From: Phycisphaerae bacterium
Lineage (GTDB): Bacteria; Planctomycetota; Phycisphaerae; Sedimentisphaerales; UBA12454
Direction of reading: 5' to 3'
DNA length: 16,885 nucleotides
Assembly (NCBI GenBank): GCA_028712345.1
Contig: JAQTQF010000008.1
Span: 1 to 16,885 of the forward strand
The position numbers and the translations under genes are program-made. Shown here one piece after another: positions 1 through 7,228 of this stretch. The stretch's first letter is position 1. Each line of letters starts with the position of its first letter. The notes beneath the pieces are model-generated. The model worked only from the letters and a program-made list of their open reading frames with translations, made no database searches and was not told the origin of the DNA.

Positions 1-525
1 ACCCTCATTCAGTTTTTTGAGCACTTCTTCGGCGGTTTCAAGGTCGTCCACCATAATATGAGAGAAACTCAGATATGTCATAGTCCAAAGAGATTTATCA
101 GTGTCTTGATTTTTGTTATAGTACCTTTTTACCTGTTCGCTGGTAATATTCACCTTGTCGACAACTTTCCTCATAATCGCCGAGGCAAAAGCTTTTTTAT
201 ATTCCATATCAGCAATGGATTTGGTCTTTGTATCTTTATCCAGTCCCTGTTTGATTGCCTCTTCATAAAGAAGCTGAACTTCGAGCCAGTAGTCCGCTAC
301 TTCTTTGACCGTCTCCGGAGTAAGCTGGGGAGCTAAATTCCGCAAATAGCCTACCGTTATTTTTTTGCCGTCAAACGCCATCACAACCTCGTTGGCATCC
401 TGAAACTGCTCTGGCTCATAAGCTTTTTGTTCTTCGGGGACAGCATTGCTGTCCTGACTAAAGGCGCATTCAGCTCCCAATAATACGCCAGCCAAAACCA
501 ATAAAATAAATCCTGTTTTCCGCAT
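1..525 (-). CDS. SurA/PpiC-like peptidyl-prolyl isomerase, N-terminal part (cut by window edge)
   Basis: The reverse strand reads open from an ATG at 525 to base 1 (175 codons) and continues outside the window. The protein starts MRKTGFILLVLAGVLLG, a typical signal peptide; a Cys follows in GAEC, but Glu before it makes a lipobox unlikely. Then comes a helical segment with SurA_N character, including ITSEQVKRYYNKN, which resembles the linker before a parvulin domain. The last visible residues, SHIMVDDLETAEEVLKKL, match the first strand and helix of a parvulin (rotamase) domain. From the family, it would act outside the inner membrane as a folding chaperone and prolyl isomerase for envelope proteins. 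AAGGAA lies 8 bases before the ATG. The gene is divergent from lptB. The parvulin active site is not in the window, so catalytic competence cannot be judged. Confidence 0.82.
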   Translation of the reverse strand, partial: MRKTGFILLVLAGVLLGAECAFSQDSNAVPEEQKAYEPEQFQDANEVVMAFDGKKITVGYLRNLAPQLTPETVKEVADYWLEVQLLYEEAIKQGLDKDTKTKSIADMEYKKAFASAIMRKVVDKVNITSEQVKRYYNKNQDTDKSLWTMTYLSFSHIMVDDLETAEEVLKKLNEG

Positions 526-586
526 AATCAGTTCCTTGCTCAATCCAGTATATTCGTACTTTACCCCAATTATTATCTGATATATA

Positions 587-615
587 TTATTAAGGCATAA
601 ATGGGTCGTTGTCAA
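587..615 (-). promoter_or_regulatory. possible sigma70-type promoter for the PPIase gene
   Basis: On the minus strand a perfect TTGACA (plus bases 610-615) is followed, after 17 bases, by a poor -10, TAATAA (587-592), in very AT-rich DNA. The -35 is good and the -10 is weak, so the assignment is tentative. Confidence 0.25.
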
Positions 616-664
616 TATGCTAACAGAGGTTGTCGACTCCCTCTATGCCGTATTAAAAAACCCT

Positions 665-692
665 TTGGACTATGCAGAATCGCTGTTATAAT
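665..692 (+). promoter_or_regulatory. promoter of the lptB-def-fmt-rsmB run
   Basis: TTGGAC (665-670), a 16-base spacer and a perfect TATAAT (687-692) lie 29 bases before the lptB start. Transcription would start near 699 and include the GGAG at 710-713. Confidence 0.5.
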
Positions 693-721
693 AGCCGGCT
701 GAACTTATTGGAGATATTATT

Positions 722-1474
722 TTGGTTGATATGACTCTTCTTGAGACGCACGGACTTGTAAAAAAGTATTCCGGCAGAACCGTCGTAAATCAGGTTTCGA
801 TAACCGTTGAACAGAGAAGCATCGTCGGTCTGCTCGGTAGAAACGGTGCCGGCAAGACTACAACCTTCCGAATGGTTATGGGAATGATCACCCCAAACGA
901 CGGTAGTGTGGTCTTTGAAGGAACGGAGATGACAAGGCTGCCAATGTACAAACGGGCAAGGCTCGGTATGGGTTATCTTTCGCAGGAACCAAGCGTCTTT
1001 CAGCGGCTCACGGTTCGGGATAACCTGCTGGCTATTCTCGAAACAATGTCGGTTACCGCTCAGGAGCGCAAAAGAAAAGCTAACGAGTTGATCGGCAGAT
1101 TCGCACTTGAAGAGGTGGCTTTGAGCCAGGCAAGATTCCTTTCAGGCGGCGAGAGGCGAAAACTCGAAATCGCCCGTGCTATGGTAACCAATCCATCGCT
1201 TATTCTGCTCGACGAACCTTTCAGCGGAGTTGACCCGATTGCCGTCGAAGAACTTCAGGGTGAAATAAGAAGGTTAGTCGCCTCTGGAGTCAGCATCCTC
1301 ATAACAGACCATAATGTCGAAAGAACACTCGAAGTTTCAGACAAGGCCTACATTATCGACCACGGCAAAGTTATCGCTGAGGGCCCGCCCGCCGAGATAG
1401 TCAAAAATGAGCTTGTCCGCAAGAGCTACCTCGGCCATACCTTCAAAGGCGATGAATTTGACGAGAAAAACTGA
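722..1474 (+). CDS. lptB: LPS export ABC transporter ATP-binding protein LptB
   Basis: This 250-residue ABC ATPase powers extraction of lipopolysaccharide from the inner membrane together with LptF/G. Visible motifs are Walker A GRNGAGKTT (39-47), ABC signature LSGGE (140-144), Walker B LILLDEP (160-166) and the H-loop His197 in TDHNV. The N-terminus (LVKKYSGRTVVNQVS), the PFSGVDPIAVEELQ stretch and the C-terminal YLGHTF are characteristic of LptB rather than of amino-acid or generic ABC ATPases. The chosen start is a TTG at 722, because GGAG at 710-713 sits 8 bases before it; the first ATG (731) would leave 17 bases. It is first in a plus-strand run with def 11 bases downstream. No lptA or lptC is next to it, although these commonly adjoin lptB elsewhere. 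Confidence 0.93.
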   Translation: MVDMTLLETHGLVKKYSGRTVVNQVSITVEQRSIVGLLGRNGAGKTTTFRMVMGMITPNDGSVVFEGTEMTRLPMYKRARLGMGYLSQEPSVFQRLTVRDNLLAILETMSVTAQERKRKANELIGRFALEEVALSQARFLSGGERRKLEIARAMVTNPSLILLDEPFSGVDPIAVEELQGEIRRLVASGVSILITDHNVERTLEVSDKAYIIDHGKVIAEGPPAEIVKNELVRKSYLGHTFKGDEFDEKN

Positions 1475-1485
1475 CGGAGCTGTCA

Positions 1486-2010
1486 ATGGTTGATATAGAA
1501 AAATGCCACATTACCCGATACCCCTCGCCGGTGCTTGCCAAAAAAGCAGAGCCGATTGAGGTAATCGACGATAACATTGCCGCTCTTGCCGAGAAGATGA
1601 AAGATATAATGATCGAGAACAAAGGCGTTGGTCTGGCCGGGCCGCAGGCAGGGGTGGGGTTGAGAATTTTTGTCGCCTCGCCGGACGGCACAAAAAAAAA
1701 CGCGAAGGTCTACATAAATCCGGTCATAACACCATCGGGAAAAGTCAATACCGCCGAAGAAGGCTGTTTGTCTCTGCCGGGAATTTTCGGCAAAATCCGC
1801 AGATATTCAAAATGCGCGATTAAGGCTCAGGGCCTCGACGGTAAAGAATTTTCAGACCAAGCCGAGGGGCTCTTAGCAAGAATATTCCAGCATGAATGCG
1901 ACCATCTCGATGGAACTCTTGTCGCAGATAAATTATCAAGCGTTGCAAAAATCGCCGCTCGAAGAAAACTCAAGCATCTTCGAGAAAATTATCTTTCAGA
2001 AAATCAATAA
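1486..2010 (+). CDS. def: peptide deformylase
   Basis: Removes the formyl group from the N-terminal methionine of new proteins, using a metal ion (usually iron). The 174-residue length is normal. All three family motifs are present: GVGLAGPQ (47-54), EEGCLSLPG with metal ligand Cys94, and QHECDHLDG with metal ligands His136 and His140 and catalytic Glu137. The N-terminal ITRYPSPVLAKKAEPI is also typical. The ATG at 1486 is preceded by GGAG with 6 bases between. It lies 11 bases after lptB and 12 before fmt. The def-fmt pairing is widespread and functionally coherent, since Fmt adds the formyl group that Def removes. Confidence 0.96.
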   Translation: MVDIEKCHITRYPSPVLAKKAEPIEVIDDNIAALAEKMKDIMIENKGVGLAGPQAGVGLRIFVASPDGTKKNAKVYINPVITPSGKVNTAEEGCLSLPGIFGKIRRYSKCAIKAQGLDGKEFSDQAEGLLARIFQHECDHLDGTLVADKLSSVAKIAARRKLKHLRENYLSENQ

Positions 2011-2022
2011 ATCAAAAATATT

Positions 2023-2979
2023 ATGAAAATCATTTATTGCGGTTGCGGCAAATTCGGGATCGATTCACTAAACGCCATAAAAGCGTCAGCCCATACTCTT
2101 TCGCATATAATCACCCATCCTGCCAAACAGGCCGGGCGAGGTATGAAGATGCGAGCCAACGATGTCGCTCAATGGGCAGAGGAAAACAGCATTCCTTTTA
2201 CCGCAATTGAGAACATAAACAGCCCGGACGGGATTGAGCTTGTAGAAAAACTTTCGCCGGATTTGCTTATCGTTATCGCGTTTGGCCAGAAGATTTCCAA
2301 TGAAATTATCGGTATCCCGCCTAAAGGCGCGATTAATGTTCACGGCTCGCTTTTGCCAAAATATCGAGGAGCGGCGCCGATTAATTGGGCAATTATCAAT
2401 GGTGAAAAAACTACCGGAATAAGCATAATCACTCTCGCTCAAACCATGGACGCCGGCGAAATCCTCGTAAAGGCCGAGCTGAAAATCGCCGACGACGATA
2501 CCGCCGATATCGTTCACGATGCGCTTGGGAAATTAGCCGCTCCTGTGCTGGTCAAAACAATCGACAAAATCGCCTTCGGAACAGCTGAATATAAAAAACA
2601 GGATAATTCGAAAGCGACAAAGGCGCCGAAGCTTAAAAAAAGTGACGGCTTTCTCGACTTTTCCGCTCCTGCCGAGCAGATTCACAATAGAGTGAGAGGC
2701 CTTTGGCCCTGGCCTGCGGCAACCGCTTGTTTCGTCAATCAGAAAGACGGCAAAAAAATTCCTGTAACTATCGCTAAGACACAAATCGCCTGCGATACCG
2801 GCAAAAATGACAAGCCCGGCACAATTGACGGCGATCTTAATATCCTTTGCGGCGAGGGTCATCTTAAAATTTTAGAAATCAAACCACACGGCGGCAAAAT
2901 GATGGATTTGAAATCATTTTTAAACGGCAGAGGTTCAGGCCTCGGCGATTATTTCACACCGCCGGAGAATAAAGACTAA
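2023..2979 (+). CDS. fmt: methionyl-tRNA formyltransferase
   Basis: Transfers a formyl group from 10-formyl-tetrahydrofolate to Met-tRNA(fMet) for initiation. The 318-residue protein has the N-terminal transferase fold with NVHGSLLPKYRGAAPI and MDAGEIL. The catalytic triad equivalent to E. coli Asn108/His110/Asp146 is Asn105, His107 and Asp143, with the same spacing. The C-terminal tRNA-binding domain begins around residue 205 (KKSDGFLDF) and contains the conserved VRGLWPWPAA stretch. The N-terminal nucleotide-binding segment is slightly unusual, MKIIYCGCGKFG where GTPEFA-like sequence is common. The ATG at 2023 follows an AT-rich 12-base gap after def with no strong Shine-Dalgarno, which suggests translation within the operon. 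Its stop overlaps the rsmB start by one base (TAATG). Confidence 0.95.
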   Translation: MKIIYCGCGKFGIDSLNAIKASAHTLSHIITHPAKQAGRGMKMRANDVAQWAEENSIPFTAIENINSPDGIELVEKLSPDLLIVIAFGQKISNEIIGIPPKGAINVHGSLLPKYRGAAPINWAIINGEKTTGISIITLAQTMDAGEILVKAELKIADDDTADIVHDALGKLAAPVLVKTIDKIAFGTAEYKKQDNSKATKAPKLKKSDGFLDFSAPAEQIHNRVRGLWPWPAATACFVNQKDGKKIPVTIAKTQIACDTGKNDKPGTIDGDLNILCGEGHLKILEIKPHGGKMMDLKSFLNGRGSGLGDYFTPPENKD

Positions 2980-4352
2980 TGGCTCCCGCTGCCGCAAATT
3001 ACCGCCATGCAGCCTGGCTTGTACTAATGCATTTTAAAGCTCACAAGCAGAATTCCGCCGAGCTTATCGATAAATACGCTTCTGACATTCAAAACCGTTC
3101 AGGTCTTGTCGATATCTCGCTTGGCGTAATAAGAAATTTAGTATTCATCGATAGTCTCATCGCACAAATCTCCGGCAGAAAAATAAACAGGATTTCTGAA
3201 AAGGTTCTCAATTGTCTCCGAATATCCGTTTATGAACTTGTTTTTACAAATCAGGCCGATTACGCGATTGTAAATGAGGCGGTTAATTTGGCAAACAAAA
3301 CCGGCTCTAAAAAAGCGTCCGGTTTTGTAAACGCAATACTGCGGAATATCTGCCGGGCGATAAAAAATAAATCTGCCGATTTGAAAATTTCTGAACCGGC
3401 AAAAACTCTGCCGCTGGGCCCCGGCATCGGCTGCGAATTTAATATCGATATCCTGCCGGACGCAAAAAAATTTCGGATTGAATATCTAAGTTGCGCATTT
3501 TCACTACCCTTATGGCTTGTGGAACAGTTTCTTGCGCAATTAGGATATGAACAAACTTTAAATATCTGTTTTGCCTCGAATCGAAAACCATCGATTTATG
3601 CAAGACCAAATAAACTCAAATTGACCGCCGAAGAACTTTGCGAAAAATTTAAAACCGAGGATGTCGATTGCGAATTGGTTGAACAATTCAATATGGTTAA
3701 GATAAACAAGCCCGGAAATATCGCCGAGCTGAAATCATTTAAAGAAGGTCTTTTTACGGTACAGGACATAACCTCATCTTCCGTTGTGCCTTTATTAAAT
3801 CCGCAGCCGGGCTGGAAAGTATTGGATTTGTGCGCAGCGCCGGGAACAAAGACAATGCAAATCGCGGAACTATTGGCCAATACCGGCCTTATAATCGCTA
3901 CCGACAAAAATAGCCAAAGATTGAAAAAAATCGACGAAAATATCCAAAGGCTCACAGCGACTTCCGTAAGATTGATAGATTATAAAACTTTTATCCAAAA
4001 ATCCGGTGACTTTGCTCCTTTCGATGCGGTTTTGGCTGATGTACCCTGCTCAAATACCGGCGTACTTAGTAGGCGGACGGAGGTAAGAGGCCGATTAGAT
4101 GAGAAAATCCTGAAAATCCTTAAAAAAACACAAAGCGAAATTCTGAATTTGGCAGCATCCTTTGTTAAAACGGACGGAAAAATCTGTTACAGTACCTGCA
4201 GCATTTTAAAACAGGAAAACAGCGATGCAATAGAGGCCTTTATTAGACAAAGGCCTGAATTTAAACTCGAAAAAGAAAAATTAATTCTACCGTCTGCCGG
4301 AACTTATGACTGCGATGGCGGCTATGCGGCAGTCCTTATAAAAATAAGATGA
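2979..4352 (+). CDS. rsmB: 16S rRNA m5C967 methyltransferase RsmB
   Basis: Predicted SAM-dependent cytosine-5 methyltransferase acting on 16S rRNA C967. At 457 residues it has the two-part RsmB structure. An N-terminal NusB-like helical RNA-binding domain covers about 1-140 (including VNEAVNLANK and SGFVNAILRN). A Rossmann methyltransferase domain follows, with the SAM motif DLCAAPGTKT starting at Asp283. The two cysteines of the m5C mechanism are Cys357 in DVPCSNTG and Cys407 in YSTCS, exactly 50 residues apart as in E. coli (Cys325 and Cys375). The NusB-like domain separates it from other NOL1/NOP2/Sun enzymes. Its ATG overlaps the fmt stop, so the two are probably translationally coupled. 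It is the last gene of the lptB run, and I see no hairpin terminator after it. Confidence 0.93.
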   Translation: MAPAAANYRHAAWLVLMHFKAHKQNSAELIDKYASDIQNRSGLVDISLGVIRNLVFIDSLIAQISGRKINRISEKVLNCLRISVYELVFTNQADYAIVNEAVNLANKTGSKKASGFVNAILRNICRAIKNKSADLKISEPAKTLPLGPGIGCEFNIDILPDAKKFRIEYLSCAFSLPLWLVEQFLAQLGYEQTLNICFASNRKPSIYARPNKLKLTAEELCEKFKTEDVDCELVEQFNMVKINKPGNIAELKSFKEGLFTVQDITSSSVVPLLNPQPGWKVLDLCAAPGTKTMQIAELLANTGLIIATDKNSQRLKKIDENIQRLTATSVRLIDYKTFIQKSGDFAPFDAVLADVPCSNTGVLSRRTEVRGRLDEKILKILKKTQSEILNLAASFVKTDGKICYSTCSILKQENSDAIEAFIRQRPEFKLEKEKLILPSAGTYDCDGGYAAVLIKIR

Positions 4353-4374
4353 AATAATCACTGCCGGCAGGCTG

Positions 4375-4383
4375 TTATACACA
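4375..4383 (+). promoter_or_regulatory. DnaA box, perfect match to TTATNCACA
   Basis: TTATACACA matches the classical consensus exactly. It sits 22 bases after the rsmB stop, beside a 10-base palindrome, and about 250 bases from the other box-like sites. Confidence 0.5.
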
Positions 4384-4388
4384 AGGGT

Positions 4389-4602
4389 ATCTCTAAAAAT
4401 ATTACTTGTCATTCTGACCCCTTAGTCCATTGTCATTCTGACCTCTTAGCCCCTGTCATTCTGACTCCGCCGAAGGCGGACGAAGAATCTCGTTTTTTGT
4501 CCACTTAGGGATGGCTTACGCCAAAACAATCATAGAGATTGATTCGTCGCTTCGTTCCTCACAATGACATCCCCACTTTCGTGAGGACAAGTTTTTAGAG
4601 GT
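4389..4602. repeat. palindromic intergenic repeat element, copy 1
   Basis: Three phased copies of TGTCATTCTGAC begin near 4406, 4430 and 4453. After the third comes a CCGCCGAAGGCGG hairpin, then GAAGAATCTCG, and, in inverted form, AGAGATTGATTCGTCGCTTCG and TCACAATGACA ending at 4569. The outer flanks CTCTAAAAA (about 4391) and TTTTTAGAG (about 4592) are also inverted. This TGTCATT...AATGACA architecture is a non-coding palindromic repeat kind seen in many environmental bacterial genomes. A related copy lies at 7075-7228. Confidence 0.6.
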
Positions 4603-4634
4603 TGCCACAAATTTTTGGTCTTACTTTCCACATT

Positions 4635-4733
4635 TTTTCCACAAAGTCGTTTAACACTGTGCAAAACCTGTTCAAAATAAAATTTTTTCTTTCACAACAT
4701 TTTATACTTACAGACGCTCCGACTTGTGGAAAA
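4635..4733. promoter_or_regulatory. cluster of three TTTTNCACA DnaA-box-like sites
   Basis: TTTTCCACA occurs on the plus strand at 4635-4643, TTTTGCACA on the minus strand at 4658-4666, and TTTTCCACA on the minus strand at 4725-4733. Each differs by one base from TTATNCACA, and TTTTCCACA is the box used by cyanobacterial DnaA. A weaker CTTTCCACA is at 4624-4632. The cluster is 100-200 bases before the dnaA start, which suits origin function, autoregulation of dnaA, or both. Confidence 0.45.
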
Positions 4734-4752
4734 GAATTTTGCCAAAACTCTA

Positions 4753-4781
4753 TTGATTACGCTTCCAAACACATCTATACT
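4753..4781 (+). promoter_or_regulatory. dnaA promoter
   Basis: TTGATT (4753-4758), a 17-base spacer and TATACT (4776-4781) predict a transcription start near 4788 and a leader of about 48 bases before the dnaA ATG. The nearest box-like site, at 4725-4733, is just upstream of the -35, which would allow control by DnaA itself. Confidence 0.5.
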
Positions 4782-4835
4782 CAACGAACGGACATCGTTA
4801 AAAGTTAAGAATGAAACTGTTAAACAAAGAGTCTA

Positions 4836-6248
4836 ATGACTACGCAGACGACAATCACGGATGAGATTAGTGCGATAAATCAGATACTTGCCGAAAGGAT
4901 TGGCCAGCAGAAATTTCGTATCTGGTTTAAGACATCGACGAGACTAACGCTTTCAGATGATTATCTGAAAGTGGGCGTGCCGAATCCGTTCGTAGGAAGC
5001 TGGATTGAGAATCACTTTCTTGGCGACATAAATGCGGCTGTTGAGACGGTTACGGGCTCTGCGAGAAAGATAACATTTAATATTGAGCCTGAGCTGAGCG
5101 GCAATCAGCGGAAAAGCCAGCTCGACAGCCAGGCGCAGCTTGTGCAGAAGGCTCAGAATAAAACGACTCGCAGCAGATTCAATGCCCCACCCCAGCCTCA
5201 AAGGCCGGTGCAGATGACGCTTGAGACTTTCGTCGTCGGCCCGACCAACCAGCTTGCTTACAACGCGGCAAAAAGCATTATCTCTGATGAGGTTAGTCCG
5301 TTTAATCCGCTGTTTATTCATGGAGGGTATGGGCTTGGCAAGACGCATCTGATGCAAGGGATTTGCCAGATGATGTGCCGACTCAAGCCAGAAGCCAATT
5401 GGCTTTATGTGTCAGCGGAGGACTTTACCAATCAGTTTGTGCTGGCCTTGAAGACCAAAAAGCTGGAAGCTTTCCGGAGGCGATACCGGCAAACGGATTT
5501 GTTGGCTATTGACGATATACACTTCCTGGCCAGCAAGCCTTCAACGCAGGAGGAATTCCTGCATACTTTTAACACGATAAATCTCGCGGGCAAGAAGGTC
5601 GTTCTGGCCTCCGATGCCCATCCGAAAATGATCGGCCAGTTGTGCGAGTCGCTGGTCAGCAGATTCGTATCCGGAATGGTCGTAAAGATTGACCCGCCGG
5701 ATTTCAAGACCCGCTGCAAAATTCTGGCACAAAGAGCCGAGGCGATTAATCAGCAGGTTGATGAAAAGGTAATTGCCTATATCGCCGAGAACATTCATTC
5801 TAATGTCCGCGAACTGGAAGGCTCGCTGCTGAAGCTGGTCGCTTATTCATCGCTTTGCAATGAAAAGCTGTCGTTGGCTGTGGCGCGACAGGTCCTTGCC
5901 GAACATATTTCCAGAACCGACCCGATTGTTCACATCTCGGATATCGAATCGGCGGTAACGACTTTCTTCGGCATCACCCCCGCCGATATTCATTCGAGCA
6001 AAAAGGACAGAACAGTAAGTCTTGCCCGTTCGTTCAGTATGTATCTGGCAAGAAAATACACCAACCGCTCGTTCCCGGAAATCGGCAGACTGATGGGCAA
6101 CAAAAATCACGCAACGGTAATTCTTGCCTGCCGCAAGATTGAGAATATGCTCAGAAATAACTCCATCGCCAACTGGCGAAGCCCAAACGGCAACAGAGCC
6201 GTCGCAAGCAAAGACATCCTCGCTAAACTCGAAGAAACAATAGCGTAA
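4836..6248 (+). CDS. dnaA: chromosomal replication initiator DnaA
   Basis: The AAA+ initiator that binds DnaA boxes and opens the origin. The 470 residues show an N-terminal domain I (about 1-85; RIGQQKFRIWFKTS, PNPFVGSWIENHF), a short Gln/Arg-rich linker (about 90-125), the AAA+ core and a C-terminal helix-turn-helix domain. Walker A is GGYGLGKTH with Lys169; Walker B is LLAIDDIHFL with Asp226-Asp227, where most DnaA proteins have DDIQF. The box VII arginine is Arg276 in SRF. The DNA-binding signature reads GNKNHATVILACRKI (His425) instead of the usual GGRDHTTV. The ATG at 4836 follows an AAAGAG-like weak Shine-Dalgarno. dnaN is not the next gene; a convergent glycosylase is. Identity is certain, but box specificity is open. 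Confidence 0.97.
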   Translation: MTTQTTITDEISAINQILAERIGQQKFRIWFKTSTRLTLSDDYLKVGVPNPFVGSWIENHFLGDINAAVETVTGSARKITFNIEPELSGNQRKSQLDSQAQLVQKAQNKTTRSRFNAPPQPQRPVQMTLETFVVGPTNQLAYNAAKSIISDEVSPFNPLFIHGGYGLGKTHLMQGICQMMCRLKPEANWLYVSAEDFTNQFVLALKTKKLEAFRRRYRQTDLLAIDDIHFLASKPSTQEEFLHTFNTINLAGKKVVLASDAHPKMIGQLCESLVSRFVSGMVVKIDPPDFKTRCKILAQRAEAINQQVDEKVIAYIAENIHSNVRELEGSLLKLVAYSSLCNEKLSLAVARQVLAEHISRTDPIVHISDIESAVTTFFGITPADIHSSKKDRTVSLARSFSMYLARKYTNRSFPEIGRLMGNKNHATVILACRKIENMLRNNSIANWRSPNGNRAVASKDILAKLEETIA

Positions 6249-6251
6249 GAA

Positions 6252-6386
6252 ACTCAAAAGTTAAAACTTCAAGCCCAAAACCACAGCTTAAAACTCAGAA
6301 TTGTTCATCATATTGGCGGAACTATGCAATATGCGCAGTTTTTAGTTTTTAATTTTGGTTTTACATTTTCAACTTTAAGTTTTCGG
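6252..6386. repeat. A-rich / T-rich inverted stretch between convergent genes
   Basis: After dnaA the plus strand is A-rich, with imperfect AAAACT/TTAAAAC units (6252-6300). Bases 6337-6386 are the T-rich counterpart (AGTTTTTAG, TTTAAGTTTTCGG). The two could pair imperfectly and act as a two-way transcription stop between dnaA and the convergent glycosylase gene. No GC-rich hairpin is present. Confidence 0.25.
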
Positions 6387-7049
6387 CTAATCTTCAAGTC
6401 TATGCGGAAGTTTTACGAGTGGGCAATTTTCGCATCGCGCCCTCGGTCTGCAAAATTCTTTTCCTGTTCTTACGATAAGGGCGTGAAACTCGTTAAAAAG
6501 TTTGATATCGTCCCGAAGATTGTCCTCAAACAAACTTCTCATCTGCTCATAATCACATTCCTGCTCGATAAGCTGATGCCGAACTGCTATCCTGTAAGTA
6601 TAGGCATCAACGACAAAGACCGCCCTGCCAAAGGCGTAAAGCAGAATTGAATCAGCAGTTTCCCTGCCGATGCCGTTTATGCCGAGAAGTTCCTCTCTTA
6701 AATTCTGGGTATTGATGGTTTCAACTTCCGCCAGCAAACCGTTATGTTCTTCAAACAGCCATTTTAAAAACGACTTGAGCCTTTTAGCCTTGATATTATA
6801 GTATCCTGCCGGCCTGATAAGCTCGGCAAGGGTCTGCTGGTCAAGGTTATAAAGTTTTTCAAGACTCATCAGGCCTGCGCCTTTGAGATTTTTCAGAGCC
6901 TTTTCGACATTCTGCCAGTTTGTATTCTGCGTCAGAATCGCACCGGCAATAATTTCATCTTTCGTCTCGCCCGGCCACCAGTGCTGTGGGGCGAACCGCT
7001 CAAAGAGAAGTTCAAAAATCTGTTCTAATTTCTGTCCCGTGATACTCAT
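6387..7049 (-). CDS. endonuclease III-superfamily DNA glycosylase, MagIII-like
   Basis: Predicted base-excision repair glycosylase with the helix-hairpin-helix GPD fold (220 residues from the ATG at 7049). The N-terminal HWWPGETKDEIIAGAILTQNT, the RPAGYYNIKAKRL segment and the hairpin GINGIGRETAD closely resemble Helicobacter 3-methyladenine glycosylase III (MagIII) rather than classical Nth. Catalytic Asp148 is present in VVDAYTYRI. Glu130 stands where the bifunctional endonuclease III has its Schiff-base lysine, which predicts a glycosylase without lyase activity. Near the C-terminus, Cys200, Cys206 and Cys209 fit the iron-sulfur loop pattern, but a fourth cysteine is absent and the protein ends PLVKLPHRLED. 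Longer starts (7061, 7121) exist; MSITGQKLEQIF aligns with family starts. The substrate is inferred only. Confidence 0.87.
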   Translation of the reverse strand: MSITGQKLEQIFELLFERFAPQHWWPGETKDEIIAGAILTQNTNWQNVEKALKNLKGAGLMSLEKLYNLDQQTLAELIRPAGYYNIKAKRLKSFLKWLFEEHNGLLAEVETINTQNLREELLGINGIGRETADSILLYAFGRAVFVVDAYTYRIAVRHQLIEQECDYEQMRSLFEDNLRDDIKLFNEFHALIVRTGKEFCRPRARCENCPLVKLPHRLED

Positions 7050-7074
7050 CTTAGAAACCATCTTAAAACATGAA

Positions 7075-7228
7075 TTGTCATTTCGAGCACACCCTGTTAT
7101 TCTAAACATACACCTTGTCATTCTGAATTCGCCGCAGGCGAACGAAGAATCTCGTTTTAATACCAGATGCTTCGCTCAGCATGACTAACCAGACCCTTCG
7201 TCCGCCTCCGGCGGACTCAGGGTGACAA
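7075..7228. repeat. palindromic intergenic repeat element, copy 2
   Basis: As in copy 1, three TGTCATTCTGA-like units occur in series (TTGTCATTTCGAG near 7075, CTGTTATTCTAAAC near 7094, TTGTCATTCTGAA at 7115). The third leads into a CGCC/GGCG hairpin and GAAGAATCTCG. The element closes with GTCCGCC-tcc-GGCGGAC and TCAGGGTGACAA (to 7228), the inverse of the start. It has the same orientation as copy 1, so the two are direct repeats around dnaA and the glycosylase gene. The rest of the gap to 7386 has only GC-rich TCCGCC/GGCGGA repeats and no gene. Confidence 0.6.

Larger units (their letters stand above)
4360..4835 (+). other. candidate replication origin region upstream of dnaA
   Basis: This gap lies directly in front of dnaA and holds no believable gene. 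It contains a CTGCCGGCAG palindrome (4361-4370), one perfect DnaA box (4375-4383), a palindromic repeat element (about 4389-4602), three TTTTNCACA 9-mers between 4635 and 4733, and AT-rich stretches around 4605-4645 and 4675-4710 that could serve as unwinding DNA. The dnaA promoter is at its right end. Location next to dnaA, box clustering and AT-richness are what is seen; that replication starts here is inference. Confidence 0.5.

Noticed and set aside
58..336. 92-codon plus-strand frame at the left end
   Set aside because: It is antisense to the PPIase gene, whose translation has a clear signal peptide and parvulin start.
4602..4808. 68-codon plus-strand frame before dnaA
   Set aside because: No Shine-Dalgarno, low-complexity Phe/Lys-rich translation, and it covers the box cluster and dnaA promoter.
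6324..6650. 108-codon plus-strand frame after dnaA
   Set aside because: It starts in the T-rich repeat and runs antisense through the glycosylase C-terminus, which is clearly coding on the minus strand.
7115..7228. Palindromic element considered as an integron attC site or IS end
   Set aside because: No integrase, transposase or target-site duplication was seen, and its sequence matches the intergenic repeat type at 4389-4602.
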